Source of the DNA: Thermoleophilia bacterium
GTDB taxonomy: Bacteria; Actinomycetota; Thermoleophilia; Gaiellales; JAICJC01
Direction of reading: 5' to 3'
Assembly (NCBI GenBank): GCA_025927685.1
Contig: JAICKX010000007.1
Coordinates: 1 to 57,313, forward strand
DNA length: 57,313 bases
Positions 7,763 through 16,046 of the stretch are shown one piece after another. How positions within the stretch are numbered: the stretch's first letter is position 1; each line of letters opens with the position of its first letter. Position numbers and translations under genes: made by a program. The notes under the pieces are model-generated. The model saw nothing but the letters and a program-made list of their open reading frames with translations, was not told where the DNA came from and searched no databases.

Positions 7763-9115
7763 ATGGGCGGGACCGTGGAGCTGCGCACACCCATCCCGGG
7801 GCCCAGGTCGCGCGAGATCGTGGCGCGCAAGGAGCGCGTCGTCGCCGCGGCGAAGACGCTCGTCGCGCCCGTGGTGATCGACCGGGGCGACGGGGCCACG
7901 ATCACCGACGTCGACGGCAACACCTTCCTCGACTGGTCGGGCGGCATCGGCTGCCTGAACGTCGGCCACACGAACCCGCGCGTGTCGGCGGCGCTGCACG
8001 AGCAGGTCGACCGCTTCCTGCACACCGACTTCACGATCCTGCCGTACGAGTCCTACGTGGAGCTGGCCGAGCGGCTGCTCGGGCGGACGCCGATCTCGGG
8101 CCCGAAGAAGGCCGCGTTCTTCAACTCCGGCGCCGAGGCGGTCGAGAACGCCGTCAAGATCGCCCGCCACGCGACGGGTCGCCAGGCGGTCATCGCATTC
8201 GACGGCGCCTTCCACGGGCGCACGCTCATGGCCATGTCGCTCACGTCCAAGCAGCACCCGTACAAGGCCGGGATGGGCCCGTTCGCGCCCGAGGTCTACC
8301 GGGCGCCGTTCCCGAACCCGTACCGCTGGCCGGGCGCCGACCCGGCCGGCGAGGCGCTGGACGCCCTGCGCCGCATGCTGACCACGCACGTCGCCGCGGA
8401 GAGCGTCGCTGCGATCGTGTTCGAGCCGGTCCAGGGCGAGGGCGGCTTCGTCGTGCCGCCGGCCGAGTGGGTGCGCGGCCTGCGCGACCTGGCCTCCGAG
8501 CACGGGATCGTGCTGGTCGCGGACGAGGTGCAGTCCGGCTTCGGCCGCACCGGCCGGTTCTTCGCGATCGAGCACTTCGGGGTCGAGCCCGACCTGATCG
8601 TCGTCGCGAAGTCGATCGCCGCCGGCGTGCCGATGTCCGGCGTGCTCGGACGGGCCGAGATCGTCGACGCGGCCCCGGACAGCTCGATCGGCGGCACGTT
8701 CGTCGGCTCGCCTCTGGGCTGCGTCGCCGGCCTGGCGGTCATCGAGGAGCTCGAGGGCGGCCTCTTGGACCGTGGGGTCGCGATCGGCGAGCGGATCCGA
8801 GCCCGGTTCGATGAGCTGAAGGGCCGCTTCGACCAGATCGGAGACGTACGCGGCCTCGGGCCCATGATGGCGCTCGAGTTCGTCGAGAGCCCTGAGTCCA
8901 AGGAGCCGGCGCCGGCGCTGGCGGCGGCCGTCCGCGAGCGCGCGCTCCAGTCGGGCCTCGTCCTGCTCCAGGCGGGCGTGTACTCGAACTGCATCCGCGT
9001 CCTCGTCGCGCTCGTCGCATCCGACGAGCAAATCGACGAGGCGCTGGACATCCTTTCGGGCGCGGTCGAGGCGACATGTGTTTCGCGACCGTTGGCCGCT
9101 GGGCAATCTCTCTAG
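7763..9115 (+). CDS. gabT: Class III aminotransferase, 4-aminobutyrate aminotransferase-like
   Basis: A 450-aa PLP enzyme of the ornithine/GABA/acetylornithine group. The [16 protein letters not shown] motif, the FHGRT loop, the [11 protein letters not shown] motif and the PLP lysine in [14 protein letters not shown] are all present. GabT moves the amino group of 4-aminobutyrate to 2-oxoglutarate, giving succinate semialdehyde. The QSGFGRTG and G(T)FVGSP segments favour GABA or a related omega-amino acid, but specificity within this family is hard to assign. It appears to be monocistronic with its own promoter. Confidence 0.85.
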   Translation: MGGTVELRTPIPGPRSREIVARKERVVAAAKTLVAPVVIDRGDGATITDVDGNTFLDWSGGIGCLNVGHTNPRVSAALHEQVDRFLHTDFTILPYESYVELAERLLGRTPISGPKKAAFFNSGAEAVENAVKIARHATGRQAVIAFDGAFHGRTLMAMSLTSKQHPYKAGMGPFAPEVYRAPFPNPYRWPGADPAGEALDALRRMLTTHVAAESVAAIVFEPVQGEGGFVVPPAEWVRGLRDLASEHGIVLVADEVQSGFGRTGRFFAIEHFGVEPDLIVVAKSIAAGVPMSGVLGRAEIVDAAPDSSIGGTFVGSPLGCVAGLAVIEELEGGLLDRGVAIGERIRARFDELKGRFDQIGDVRGLGPMMALEFVESPESKEPAPALAAAVRERALQSGLVLLQAGVYSNCIRVLVALVASDEQIDEALDILSGAVEATCVSRPLAAGQSL

Positions 9116-9227
9116 TTCTTTACAAACCTCGCGGTCCGTAAAGACTCCCGAAACACTCCGTTAAGCCCGCTCCTGGAGCGCAATTCCGCCGCTACGGTGC
9201 TCGCGGCCGACTCTTCGGGAGGGTTGT

Positions 9228-9704
9228 ATGAAGGTTCGGATCGCAGGTGTGGTTCTGGTCGTCTTGGCGCTCGCGGTGGCGGCGCCCGCATTCGCCCACG
9301 CGGGCACGCTCAAGCACTTCCGCGCAGCGCTGGTACACAGGATCAACCACTACCGTGCCGTGCACGGTAGGCATTCGCTTCGCATCAAGGTCCGTCTCAC
9401 GAACGCCGCTCAGGCGCACAGTGGCGACATGGCGAAGCATCACATGCTGTCCCACTCGGCCTCGACCGGGGCCTCGTGGATCACGCGCATCCGCTACTGG
9501 GGGTACCGCGGCACGTACATCGGCGAGGATCTCGCGGCCGGCGACATGACGTCACGGACCGTCATGCGCATGTGGCGCGCCTCACCGCCGCACAACGCGA
9601 ATCTCCTCGGCGGGCACTATCGGTCGGTCGGCCTCGGCGTTGCCCGGGGGACGTGGGGAGGCAGGGCGGGCGTCTACGTGACCGTCGACTTCGGCGGCCG
9701 CTAG
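9228..9704 (+). CDS. Secreted CAP (SCP/PR-1-like) domain protein
   Basis: A 158-aa protein with a clear signal peptide (MKVRIAG plus a hydrophobic run, cleavage after AFAHA or nearby). The CAP signatures are visible as HSGDMAKHHMLSHSAS, IGEDLAAGD, WRASPPHNANLL and YVTVDFG, with the two histidines and a glutamate of the CAP cleft. Bacterial CAP proteins are extracellular and of varied function. A good ribosome site (GGGAGGG) lies 7 nt before the ATG. Its last 123 nt overlap, tail to tail, with the MFS gene on the other strand. Confidence 0.85.
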   Translation: MKVRIAGVVLVVLALAVAAPAFAHAGTLKHFRAALVHRINHYRAVHGRHSLRIKVRLTNAAQAHSGDMAKHHMLSHSASTGASWITRIRYWGYRGTYIGEDLAAGDMTSRTVMRMWRASPPHNANLLGGHYRSVGLGVARGTWGGRAGVYVTVDFGGR

Positions 9705-10862
9705 ACCGCGCATTGCGGGCACGAGGATCGCCGCCGCGGCAACGGACGCCGCGGCGGCGATCACGTACGTGCCCTGCACGCCCGCCAGGTGGATGATCGG
9801 CGGCGCGAAGCCGAACGACGCCGCGAATGCCACGAGCAGCGCCGCCTCGCTGGCGGCGATCACGCGTGACCGGACGGCGTCGGGGGTGCGCCGCTGGACG
9901 ATGCCCTGCTCGGCCACGCTGCCGGCCCCCTCGGCGATCCCTGCGAACGCCATCCCGAAGAGCACCATCGCGAACAGCCCGGACACGCCGATCACGGCGA
10001 ACCCGGCGGCCATCCCGAGCGCGCTCGCGATCATCGCCGTTCGCTCCCGGCGGGCGCCCAGCCACTGCCCGAGGAACGATCCGGCGATGGCTCCCGCGCC
10101 CCACGAGCCTGCCAGGAGTCCATAGCCCGTCGACCCCACGTCGAAGCTGCGCGCGAGCGGCAGCTCGGCGACCAGGATCGGGCCGACGCCGGCCAGGAGG
10201 ACGACCCACGCCAGCGTGATGAGCCGCAGCACGGGATCGGCCAGCAGGAACCGGAATCCGGCCCGGACGCCGCGGTGCTCGTCCGACTCCTCCGCGCGCA
10301 GATCGGAGAAGCGCCCCCGCACGGAGCCCACGAGCGCGGCCGAGGCGGCGAAGCACGCCGCGTTCAGGAGGAAGACGCCCGCCGGGTCGATGACGCCGAC
10401 GAGGATGCCGCCCATGACGGGCCCGAGCACCTGGCCGGCGTTGCGGCCGACGGCCACGGCGCCGTTCGCCCAGGCGATCTCGTCGGCCTGGACCAGGTTC
10501 GGGACGGCCGCGGTCGACGCCGAGTAGAACGGCGCCTGGGCGGCCGCCGAGACGAGCGCGACGGCCAGCATGATCGCGGGCGTCGTGGTCAGCGCCAGGC
10601 ACGCGATCGACGCCCCCGCCGCGAGATCGGAGGCGATCATCACCTTCCGCCGGTCGAAGCGGTCGCCGAGCGCTCCCCCGAACGGCGTCAGGACGCCGGT
10701 CGCGCCCCACGTCAGAAGGAGCGTTGCCGACATCCACGCCGCCGACCCGGTGGCGTCGTAGATCGCCACCATGAGCGCGATGTACGCCGCCTCCCCGCCC
10801 GTCAGCGAGACGAGCCGGGCGAGCGCGATACGGCGGATGGCGGTGCGGGAGGGGGTGTTCAG
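9582..10862 (-). CDS. MFS exporter (EntS-like), apparent CTG start
   Basis: A 12-helix MFS permease of the EntS/macrolide-exporter type (GDRFDRRKVM loop between TM2 and TM3; GPVMGGILVG; WGAGAIAGSFLG). The track starts at ATG 10772, but this removes TM1. The frame stays open upstream and encodes LNTPSRTAIRRIALARLVSLTGGEA, the normal family N-terminus. No ATG, GTG or TTG exists there before the stop. CTG at 10862 has GGAG 5 nt upstream and gives 426 aa, so a CTG start is the best reading. The substrate is unknown. Its 3' end overlaps the convergent CAP gene by 123 nt. Confidence 0.8.
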   Translation of the reverse strand: MNTPSRTAIRRIALARLVSLTGGEAAYIALMVAIYDATGSAAWMSATLLLTWGATGVLTPFGGALGDRFDRRKVMIASDLAAGASIACLALTTTPAIMLAVALVSAAAQAPFYSASTAAVPNLVQADEIAWANGAVAVGRNAGQVLGPVMGGILVGVIDPAGVFLLNAACFAASAALVGSVRGRFSDLRAEESDEHRGVRAGFRFLLADPVLRLITLAWVVLLAGVGPILVAELPLARSFDVGSTGYGLLAGSWGAGAIAGSFLGQWLGARRERTAMIASALGMAAGFAVIGVSGLFAMVLFGMAFAGIAEGAGSVAEQGIVQRRTPDAVRSRVIAASEAALLVAFAASFGFAPPIIHLAGVQGTYVIAAAASVAAAAILVPAMRGLAAAEVDGHVDARPASPRPPGNAEADRPIVPAEEIRVVRR

Positions 10863-11064
10863 GTGAGCTCCGATCGGACGGCGGCCCGAGGGCCGCGGGC
10901 AGGACGTGAACGGGACGCGCGCTCAGCGCGTGAGCCGCGTGGTCAGATGCCGGTGATCGGAGTCACGCGCCGGATCGTAGCACGGCCAACTGGCGCTCAA
11001 GCCGCGGCAAACGCCGCCGATACAGGTGTGTGCAAGCGCAGCATTTTCTTAACATCCAGCAAAC

Positions 11065-11484
11065 ATGCCTGAATTCCACACGAAGAAGATCACCCTCCCG
11101 AGCGGCAAGACGGTCGAGCTGTTCTACCTCGCCGCGCAGGGCTCGGAGCAGGCCGCGGAGGCCGCTCCGGCAGACGATCCGAAGGCCCGCCTTCGGCAGA
11201 TCGAGATCTGCCCCGAGTGTGACTCCGACCGGGTGCATCCGGTCGACTGGCACGAGGTCGACGAGCACCACTGGCGCCTCGACGTGCGCTGCCCCGACTG
11301 CCGCTGGATGGGAAGCGACGTGTTCGCGCAGGACGAGGTCGAGCGCTACGACGACCTCCTGAACGCCGGCACCGACGCGCTGATCGAGGAGCTCGAGCGC
11401 ATCACGCGCGAGAACATGGCCGATCACCTGGAGCGCTTCCTCCGCGCGCTCGAGGACGACGGCATCATGCCGATCGATTTTTAA
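11065..11484 (+). CDS. Conserved small protein with a zinc-ribbon-like CxxC pair
   Basis: A 139-aa soluble protein that I do not recognise. It has an N-terminal ITLPSGKTVELFYL strand-rich part, then ICPECDSDRVHP and VRCPDCRWMG, a CxxC...CxxC pair about 30 residues apart that would bind one zinc, then an acidic helical tail (EELERITRENMADHLERFLRALEDDG). No membrane segment is present. The TAA stop is followed at once by a large palindromic repeat. The 202-bp gap before it (10863-11064) holds no clear feature apart from AT-richer sequence just before the ATG. Confidence 0.75.
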   Translation: MPEFHTKKITLPSGKTVELFYLAAQGSEQAAEAAPADDPKARLRQIEICPECDSDRVHPVDWHEVDEHHWRLDVRCPDCRWMGSDVFAQDEVERYDDLLNAGTDALIEELERITRENMADHLERFLRALEDDGIMPIDF

Positions 11485-11597
11485 CCACGGGGGAACCCAG
11501 GGTTCCCCCGTGGCCCCCTCCTTAAGGGCTGGCGTCGCGTTTGAGCACGACGGCGAAGAACGCGGTCTTCGCCGTCGCCACCAGCGTCGGGTGCAGT
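11485..11597 (+). repeat. Dispersed modular repeat, copy 1
   Basis: It begins on the base after a TAA stop with a perfect 14-bp inverted repeat around one base (CCACGGGGGAACCC and its complement, 11485-11513). CCTCCTTAAGGG and GGCGTCGCG follow, then a GGCGAAGA...TCTTCGCC hairpin, then AGCGTCGGGTGCA (11583-11595). Copy 2 (38895-39000) matches over about 95 bases with a few changes; copy 3 is inverted at 57230-57310. The large stem could act as a terminator for the upstream gene. Confidence 0.85.
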
Positions 11598-11602
11598 GCC
11601 GC

Positions 11603-12673
11603 TCAGTGGCGAAACTGCTGATCTTCTCGGTGCCGCTCGATGGCGAGCTCCACGAGGCGGTCGAGCAGCTCCGGATAGCCGATGCCTGATGCCTCGAAGA
11701 GCCGTGCGTAGACGCTGGTCTCGGTGAAGCCGGGGATGGTGTTGATCTCGTTCAGGACGACGCCGCCCTCCTCGGTGATGAAGAAGTCGATCCGCGCCAT
11801 CCCGGCGCACTCGCACACCTCGAAGGCGAGCAGGGCGACCCGCTGCACCTCGGCGGCGACCTCCTCGGGCAGGTCGGCGGGCGCCTCGAGGTCCATCCCG
11901 CCCGGCTCGTACTTGGCCGCGTAGTCGTACCAGTCGGCGTTCACGTGCAGCCGGCCGACGACGCTCACCGTCGGATTGTGGTTCCCGAGGACACCGCACT
12001 CGGCCTCGATGCCGGGCACCATCTCCTCGACCAGCACCTTGGAGTCGTGCTGGAACGCCAGGTCGAGCGCCGGGCGCAGGCCGTCGATGCCCGTGACCTT
12101 CGAGATGCCGACGCTCGAGCCGAGTCGGGACGGCTTCACGAAGCACGGGACGCCGATGCCGGCCTTGGCCAGCTCCGCCTCCACGTCGACGTCGTGCACG
12201 GTGTGCTCCCGGAACGTGACGCTCTTGGCGCACTCGATCCCGGCCGCGTTCAGCACCGTCTTCACCTTGTCCTTGTCCATCGTGAGCGCCGACGCCAGGA
12301 CGCCCGAGCCGACGTACGGCACGTCGAGCAGCTCGAGCATGCCCTGCACCGTCCCGTCCTCGCCGAACGGGCCGTGGAGCATGGGGATGACCACGTCGAT
12401 CGGCCCGACCGCGCGCACCTTGCTGAGCGTGCCGCCGGCGCGCGGGATGACGGAGTTCGACGACGAGCCGGGGTCGAGCGCCAGCCGCTCGCCCTCCGCG
12501 GCCGGCTCCTCGAGCTGCCAGGCGCCCTCGCGGCTGATCGTCACGCCGACGACGTCGTACCTGGCCGGATCGAGGGCCGCCGTCACCGATTCCCCGGACG
12601 CGATCGAGATCTCGTGCTCGGAGCTGCGACCGCCCGAGAGGACGATCACGCGGAGTGGGGCGACCTCGGTCAC
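11603..12673 (-). CDS. ddl: D-alanine--D-alanine ligase
   Basis: Ddl (356 aa) is a cytoplasmic ATP-grasp enzyme that makes D-Ala-D-Ala for peptidoglycan. Visible motifs are the N-terminal VIVLSGGRSSEHEISIASG, PMLHGPFGEDG, the ATP-grasp CFVKPSRLGSSVGISKV, and the C-terminal ARIDFFITEEGGVVLNEINTIPGFTETS. The GTG start at 12673 overlaps the pknB stop (GTGA), so it is the last gene of the cell-wall operon. The long track ORF that runs on upstream is a shadow over pknB. Confidence 0.96.
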   Translation of the reverse strand: MTEVAPLRVIVLSGGRSSEHEISIASGESVTAALDPARYDVVGVTISREGAWQLEEPAAEGERLALDPGSSSNSVIPRAGGTLSKVRAVGPIDVVIPMLHGPFGEDGTVQGMLELLDVPYVGSGVLASALTMDKDKVKTVLNAAGIECAKSVTFREHTVHDVDVEAELAKAGIGVPCFVKPSRLGSSVGISKVTGIDGLRPALDLAFQHDSKVLVEEMVPGIEAECGVLGNHNPTVSVVGRLHVNADWYDYAAKYEPGGMDLEAPADLPEEVAAEVQRVALLAFEVCECAGMARIDFFITEEGGVVLNEINTIPGFTETSVYARLFEASGIGYPELLDRLVELAIERHREDQQFRH

Positions 12674-14580
12674 GTCGGCGGCGGGCTCACGCAGCTCGGG
12701 TCGTCGGGCCGGTACTTGAGGACCACGATGGTGACGGACGACCCCTGGTCGACCTGCGCTCCGGGGGCCGGATCCTGCGACTGCACCGTGTTGTTGAGCC
12801 CCGGGTCGGTGCACTCCACCTGCTGCGTGATCGCGGCCTTGAGGCCGGCGTCGTGCAGCGTGTGGATCGCCTCGTTCTTGTCGATGTTGGTCACCGGCGG
12901 CACCGTGACCTGCTGCGGGCCCGCGGAGATGAGGACCGTCACCGACGAGTTCTGCGGCGCGGTCGCGCCCGCGGCGGGCTGCGACTGGAACGCCTGCCCC
13001 TGCGGCTGGTCGCTGGGCGAGTCCTGGCAGGTGGCGACCAGCGTCTTCTGCTTCATCTTGGCCGTCGCCTCGTCGCAGCTCAGGCCTGTCACATCCGGGA
13101 CGATCACGTTGCCGGTCGCCACCTGGAGCTGGATCACCGTGCCCTGCGGCTCCTCCGAGCCCGTCTTCGGGATCGTTCCGGTGACCTGGCCGGCATCCAG
13201 CTTCCCCGTGTCGACCGGGATGGTCGTCGGGTCGACCTGGAACCCCTTGTCCTGAAGGATCCGCTGCGCCTCGAGCACGCTCTTGCCGCGGACGTCGGGC
13301 ACGGCGACCGCCGTCGGGCCGGCGCCGATGAAGATCGTCACCACCGAGTTCTTGTCGGCGCTCGAGCCGCTCGACGGGTCGCTGCCGACGACCTGGTCCT
13401 TCTGATCGAACCGCGATTTCTTGTCCTTGCACTGCCCCTTCAGGTCGACCGCGGCCAGCTGGGCCTTGGCGTGGTCGCAGCTTCCGCTGAGCTGCGGCAC
13501 GGTGACGCCCGACCCCGAGAGCTGCTGGTAGACGACGTAGCCCACGGCGGCGCTCACCAAGAGCAGGAAGAGCACGAGGATCCACGGGAGCGCGCTTCGC
13601 CGCGGCCCGGGCGGCTGCTCGCGCGGGGGCGGGGCCTGGGCGCCGGCCGGCTGGAGCACGCTCGTCTGCGCGCCGGTGTAGGCCTGCACGGCCGCGGCGC
13701 CGCCGGTCAGGATGCGGGTCGCCATCTGGGTGTCGCTCGACGGCGCGCCGCCGCGGCTCACCCGCCGCAGCTCGTCGGCCATCTGGCGGGCCGAGCGGTG
13801 CCGCAGCGCCGGATCCTTGGAGAGCGCCCGCATGACGACCTGCTCCAGCCCCTCGGAGACCAGCCGGTTCTTCTTGCGGATCGACGGAGGCGGGTCGGAC
13901 ACCTGCTTCATGGCGATCTCGACGGCCGAGTCGCCGGTGAACGGCAGCTCGCCGGTCAGCATCTCGTAGAGCACGATCCCCATCGAGTAGAGGTCGGACT
14001 GCGGCCCCACGTCGAGCCCGCGGGCCTGCTCGGGCGAGAGGTACTGGGCCGTCCCGACGATCGAGCCCACCTCCGTCATCTGCTGGGTGTCGGCGGCCCG
14101 GGCGATGCCGAAGTCCGTCACCTTCAGCCGGCCCTCGTCGGTCAGCACCATGTTGTGGGGCTTGATGTCGCGGTGCACGACGCCCTGGCGGTGGGCGAAC
14201 TCGAGCGCGTCCAGCGCCTGGGTCGCCCAGTTCACGACCTCCGCCTCCGGCAGCGGCGCCCGGCCCGTGATCTCGTCCTTCAGCGTGGGGCCGTTCAGGT
14301 ACTCCATGGCGATGTAGGAGGTGCCGCCCGCCTCGCCGCGGTCGTAGACCGACACGATGTTCGGGTGGGAGAGGCCCGCGGCGGCCCTGGCCTCCCGCCG
14401 GAAGCGCTCCACGAACGCGTCGTCCTGGGCGTAGCGCTCGGCCAGGATCTTGATCGCGACCCGCCGCCCGAGCGTCTCGTCGCGCGCCAGGAACACGTCG
14501 GCCATGCCGCCGGTGCCGATCCGCCGCTCGATCCGGTAGCGGCTGTCGAAGAGCTCTCCGATGAGGGAATCCATCGCCAT
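12670..14580 (-). CDS. pknB: PASTA-domain Ser/Thr kinase (PknB-type)
   Basis: A 636-aa membrane receptor kinase. The kinase domain covers about residues 15-280, with GTGGMADVF, the lysine in VAIKIL (K44), HRDIKPHN, DFGIA and SPEQA. A single membrane helix (ALPWILVLFLLLVSAAVGYVVY) follows a proline-rich linker, then four PASTA repeats, each beginning like VxVPxVxG, point outside the cell. Such kinases sense muropeptides or lipid II and regulate wall synthesis; substrates include FHA proteins. ATG 14580 or ATG 14574 are both possible starts (GGAAG lies 6 nt before the second). It overlaps ddl by 4 nt and follows pbpA by 8 nt. Confidence 0.95.
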   Translation of the reverse strand: MAMDSLIGELFDSRYRIERRIGTGGMADVFLARDETLGRRVAIKILAERYAQDDAFVERFRREARAAAGLSHPNIVSVYDRGEAGGTSYIAMEYLNGPTLKDEITGRAPLPEAEVVNWATQALDALEFAHRQGVVHRDIKPHNMVLTDEGRLKVTDFGIARAADTQQMTEVGSIVGTAQYLSPEQARGLDVGPQSDLYSMGIVLYEMLTGELPFTGDSAVEIAMKQVSDPPPSIRKKNRLVSEGLEQVVMRALSKDPALRHRSARQMADELRRVSRGGAPSSDTQMATRILTGGAAAVQAYTGAQTSVLQPAGAQAPPPREQPPGPRRSALPWILVLFLLLVSAAVGYVVYQQLSGSGVTVPQLSGSCDHAKAQLAAVDLKGQCKDKKSRFDQKDQVVGSDPSSGSSADKNSVVTIFIGAGPTAVAVPDVRGKSVLEAQRILQDKGFQVDPTTIPVDTGKLDAGQVTGTIPKTGSEEPQGTVIQLQVATGNVIVPDVTGLSCDEATAKMKQKTLVATCQDSPSDQPQGQAFQSQPAAGATAPQNSSVTVLISAGPQQVTVPPVTNIDKNEAIHTLHDAGLKAAITQQVECTDPGLNNTVQSQDPAPGAQVDQGSSVTIVVLKYRPDDPSCVSPPPT

Positions 14581-14588
14581 CTTCCGAC

Positions 14589-16046
14589 CTACTGTGCCAC
14601 GCCCTGGCCGAGATACGCCTCGATCACCGACGCCGCGATGGGCGCCGACACCTGCCCGCCGAAGAGCGGCGTGTGCTCGACGACGACCGCCACGGCGATC
14701 TTGGGATCGGTCACCGGGGCGAAGGCGATGAACCAGGCGGTGTTCACTCCGGTCACTCCTGTCTCCGCGGTTCCGGTCTTCCCGGCGACCGTCAGCCCGT
14801 TCAGGCGTGCGGCCGTCCCGGTGCCTTCGTCGACAACGTTCTGCATCATGCCGGTCAGCTCCTGCGCCGACTGCTGCGACATGACGTGCTCCAGCGGCTC
14901 CGGGCGCTGCGTGTAGACGCGGTCGCCGCTCGGACTGGTCACGCGGTCGACCAGCGTCGGGCGCATCCGCTCGCCGCCGTTCCCGATCGTCGCCGCGACC
15001 TCGGCCATCTGGAGCGGCGTCACCGCCAGCCGCTCCTGTCCGATCGCGACCCGGGCCACGTCGACCGGCGCGCCCGGCTTCAGCTGATGGCCGTTGTGGT
15101 AGAGGCCGGACGGGTTCATCTCGTCCGACGGGTAGGTGAGCGGCGGCTCGGAGAAGAACCCGAACCGGGTCATGTACTCCTCGAGCCGGTTCTGCCCGAG
15201 GCGCTGGCCGATCTGGGCGAACACGGTGTTGACGGAGTTGGTGAGCGCCACATCCAGGGTGATCGGGCCGAAGCTCTCGGTGCCGGCGTTGCACAGCGGC
15301 AGCCCCTGGACGGTGATGCAGTGGCCCCTGGCGTCGATGATCGAGTCAGGCGTCAGGAGGTGCGTGTCGAGCGCGGCCGCCGCCGTGACCGTCTTGAATG
15401 TCGAGCCCGGGGCGTAGAGGCCCTGCGTGGCCCGGTTAAGGAGCGGTGCGCCGGACGTCCGCGAGAGCTTCGGGAAGTTCTGCTCGACGGCCTTCGGCGA
15501 GAACGACGGCGAGGAGTACATCGCCAGGATGCGGCCGGTCGACGGCTCCATCGCCACCACCGCGCCGACCTTGCCGGCCATGCCCGCCTGGGCCGCCCGC
15601 TGGGCGGGCACCGAGAGGCTGGTGACCACGTCGTCACCGGTGACCGTCTCGCCCTGGAGCTCGGAGCCGATCCGCGAGACGACGGTCGACAGGTCGCTGT
15701 TCGAGGCGGTCAGGTAGTCGTTCTCGGCCAACTCGAGCCCGGTGCGGCCGTTTCCGACCGTGTTGTAGCCCACCGAGTGGGCGAACAGCGGCCCGAAGGG
15801 GTAGCGGCGCAGGAAGAGGTGCAGGCCGTTCCGGCGCCGCTCGTGGTTCGCCGCCAGCACCGTCTGGCCGTTCGAGGCGTAGATCAGCCCGCGCCGGATC
15901 TGGAGCTGGCGGTAGACGAGCCGGGCGTTGTCGCGCCGGGTCGCGAGCGAGTCGGCGGCCCAGATCTGCCAGTAGGCCGTGAGCGTGATCAGGACGGCGA
16001 AGGCGACGGCCGAGAGCCGGAAGAGCGAGGCGATCTGGCGGTTCAC
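14589..16046 (-). CDS. pbpA: Class B penicillin-binding protein (PbpA/FtsI-like transpeptidase)
   Basis: A 485-aa D,D-transpeptidase anchored by one N-terminal helix (LFRLSAVAFAVLITLTAYWQIWA). The catalytic motifs are STFK (SxxK), SVN (SxN) and KTGTAE (KTG). The N-terminal RQLQIRRGLIYASNGQ resembles the actinobacterial PbpA class. It cross-links peptidoglycan in partnership with the RodA protein encoded just upstream. The GTG start at 16046 overlaps the rodA stop (GTGA). The very long track ORF is a shadow fused in front of it. Confidence 0.94.
   Translation of the reverse strand: MNRQIASLFRLSAVAFAVLITLTAYWQIWAADSLATRRDNARLVYRQLQIRRGLIYASNGQTVLAANHERRRNGLHLFLRRYPFGPLFAHSVGYNTVGNGRTGLELAENDYLTASNSDLSTVVSRIGSELQGETVTGDDVVTSLSVPAQRAAQAGMAGKVGAVVAMEPSTGRILAMYSSPSFSPKAVEQNFPKLSRTSGAPLLNRATQGLYAPGSTFKTVTAAAALDTHLLTPDSIIDARGHCITVQGLPLCNAGTESFGPITLDVALTNSVNTVFAQIGQRLGQNRLEEYMTRFGFFSEPPLTYPSDEMNPSGLYHNGHQLKPGAPVDVARVAIGQERLAVTPLQMAEVAATIGNGGERMRPTLVDRVTSPSGDRVYTQRPEPLEHVMSQQSAQELTGMMQNVVDEGTGTAARLNGLTVAGKTGTAETGVTGVNTAWFIAFAPVTDPKIAVAVVVEHTPLFGGQVSAPIAASVIEAYLGQGVAQ

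Noticed and set aside
9582-9704. Overlap of the CAP gene and MFS gene as evidence that one is spurious
   Set aside because: Both proteins have clear family motifs; the overlap is tail to tail and covers only the variable MFS C-terminus.
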